A stretch of 64,000 nt of DNA from Cacajao melanocephalus (taxonomy: Eukaryota > Chordata > Mammalia > Primates > Pitheciidae): positions 62,001-126,000 of the forward strand of contig CAUYLG010070438.1 of assembly GCA_963573385.1 (NCBI GenBank). The letters run 5' to 3'. The notes below the pieces were generated by a model. That model saw only the letters and a program-made list of their open reading frames with translations. It made no database searches and was not told the origin of the DNA. Both the position numbers and the translations under genes were made by a program. Shown here one piece after another: positions 63,770-64,000 of this stretch (position 1 is its first letter; the number at the start of each line of letters is the position of its first letter).

Positions 63770-64000
63770 ACCAGAAATTTCAGGATAATTTGTCTTCCTG
63801 GTCAACATAAACTACTTTTATCTCTTCTTCAATTCTTAAAACCAAGCCCAAACAATAATATGGATGCAAGGTAATTCAGACACATCCTAAAGACTGATCT
63901 CCATGAAGCATGACTCATGTTCATTCAAAAGGCCAATCCCTTTGGAAACTGCAAACTCATTTCCAATATCCAAATGACTACAGTTTTTCAGTACCTGGAA

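Overview
This is vertebrate, almost certainly human or other primate, nuclear DNA with no intact protein-coding gene. Alu and free Alu monomers are numerous, next to older L1, L2, MIR, MaLR LTR and hAT copies. CpG is sparse, no CpG island is visible, and apart from retroposed remnants there is no open frame I would call coding. Family names are by-eye matches to repeats I know; none was checked against a library. The chromosome and neighbouring genes cannot be told from the sequence.

Layout. 1-5.2 kb: two MaLR LTRs and an old L1 scrap in unassigned sequence. 5.2-6.8 kb: two A/T-rich, homeodomain-motif-rich patches either side of an Alu, read as candidate conserved regulatory DNA. 7-9.5 kb: L2 and MIR fragments, with a truncated L1 inside a MIR (10-bp target duplication). 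10.7-14.8 kb: a hAT element (8-bp duplication, one mismatch), an MLT2-type LTR (5-bp duplication), a HAL1/L1M half-LINE and an L2. 15.5-21.2 kb: three full Alus, an L2, a MIR and a THE1-type LTR. 21.9-28.5 kb: a nearly full-length dead L1 on the minus strand, interrupted by an Alu. 29.7-37.4 kb: two abutting Alus, then L1M pieces holding a processed keratin-18 pseudogene, a second L1, a free Alu monomer and two unidentified inserts.

37.4-41.3 kb is mostly unique, and 38.9-39.8 kb is the best enhancer-like stretch. 41.3-48 kb returns to MIR, L2 and L1M copies plus a 38-bp minisatellite. 48.3-53.3 kb is the oddest part: three pairs of duplicated non-standard modules, and a perfect 57-bp inverted repeat with a 21-nt spacer beside a long alternating purine-pyrimidine tract. 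53.6-64 kb has Alus, L2, MIR, two MLT1-type LTRs, a 130-bp direct duplication 0.8 kb apart, a CTTT tract and two more enhancer-like patches.

No genes work together here. The functional candidates are non-coding: possible regulatory elements in a gene desert or a long intron. I found no undescribed multi-gene system. The best leads are the perfect inverted repeat, the duplicated modules at 48-53 kb, and the motif-rich patches.
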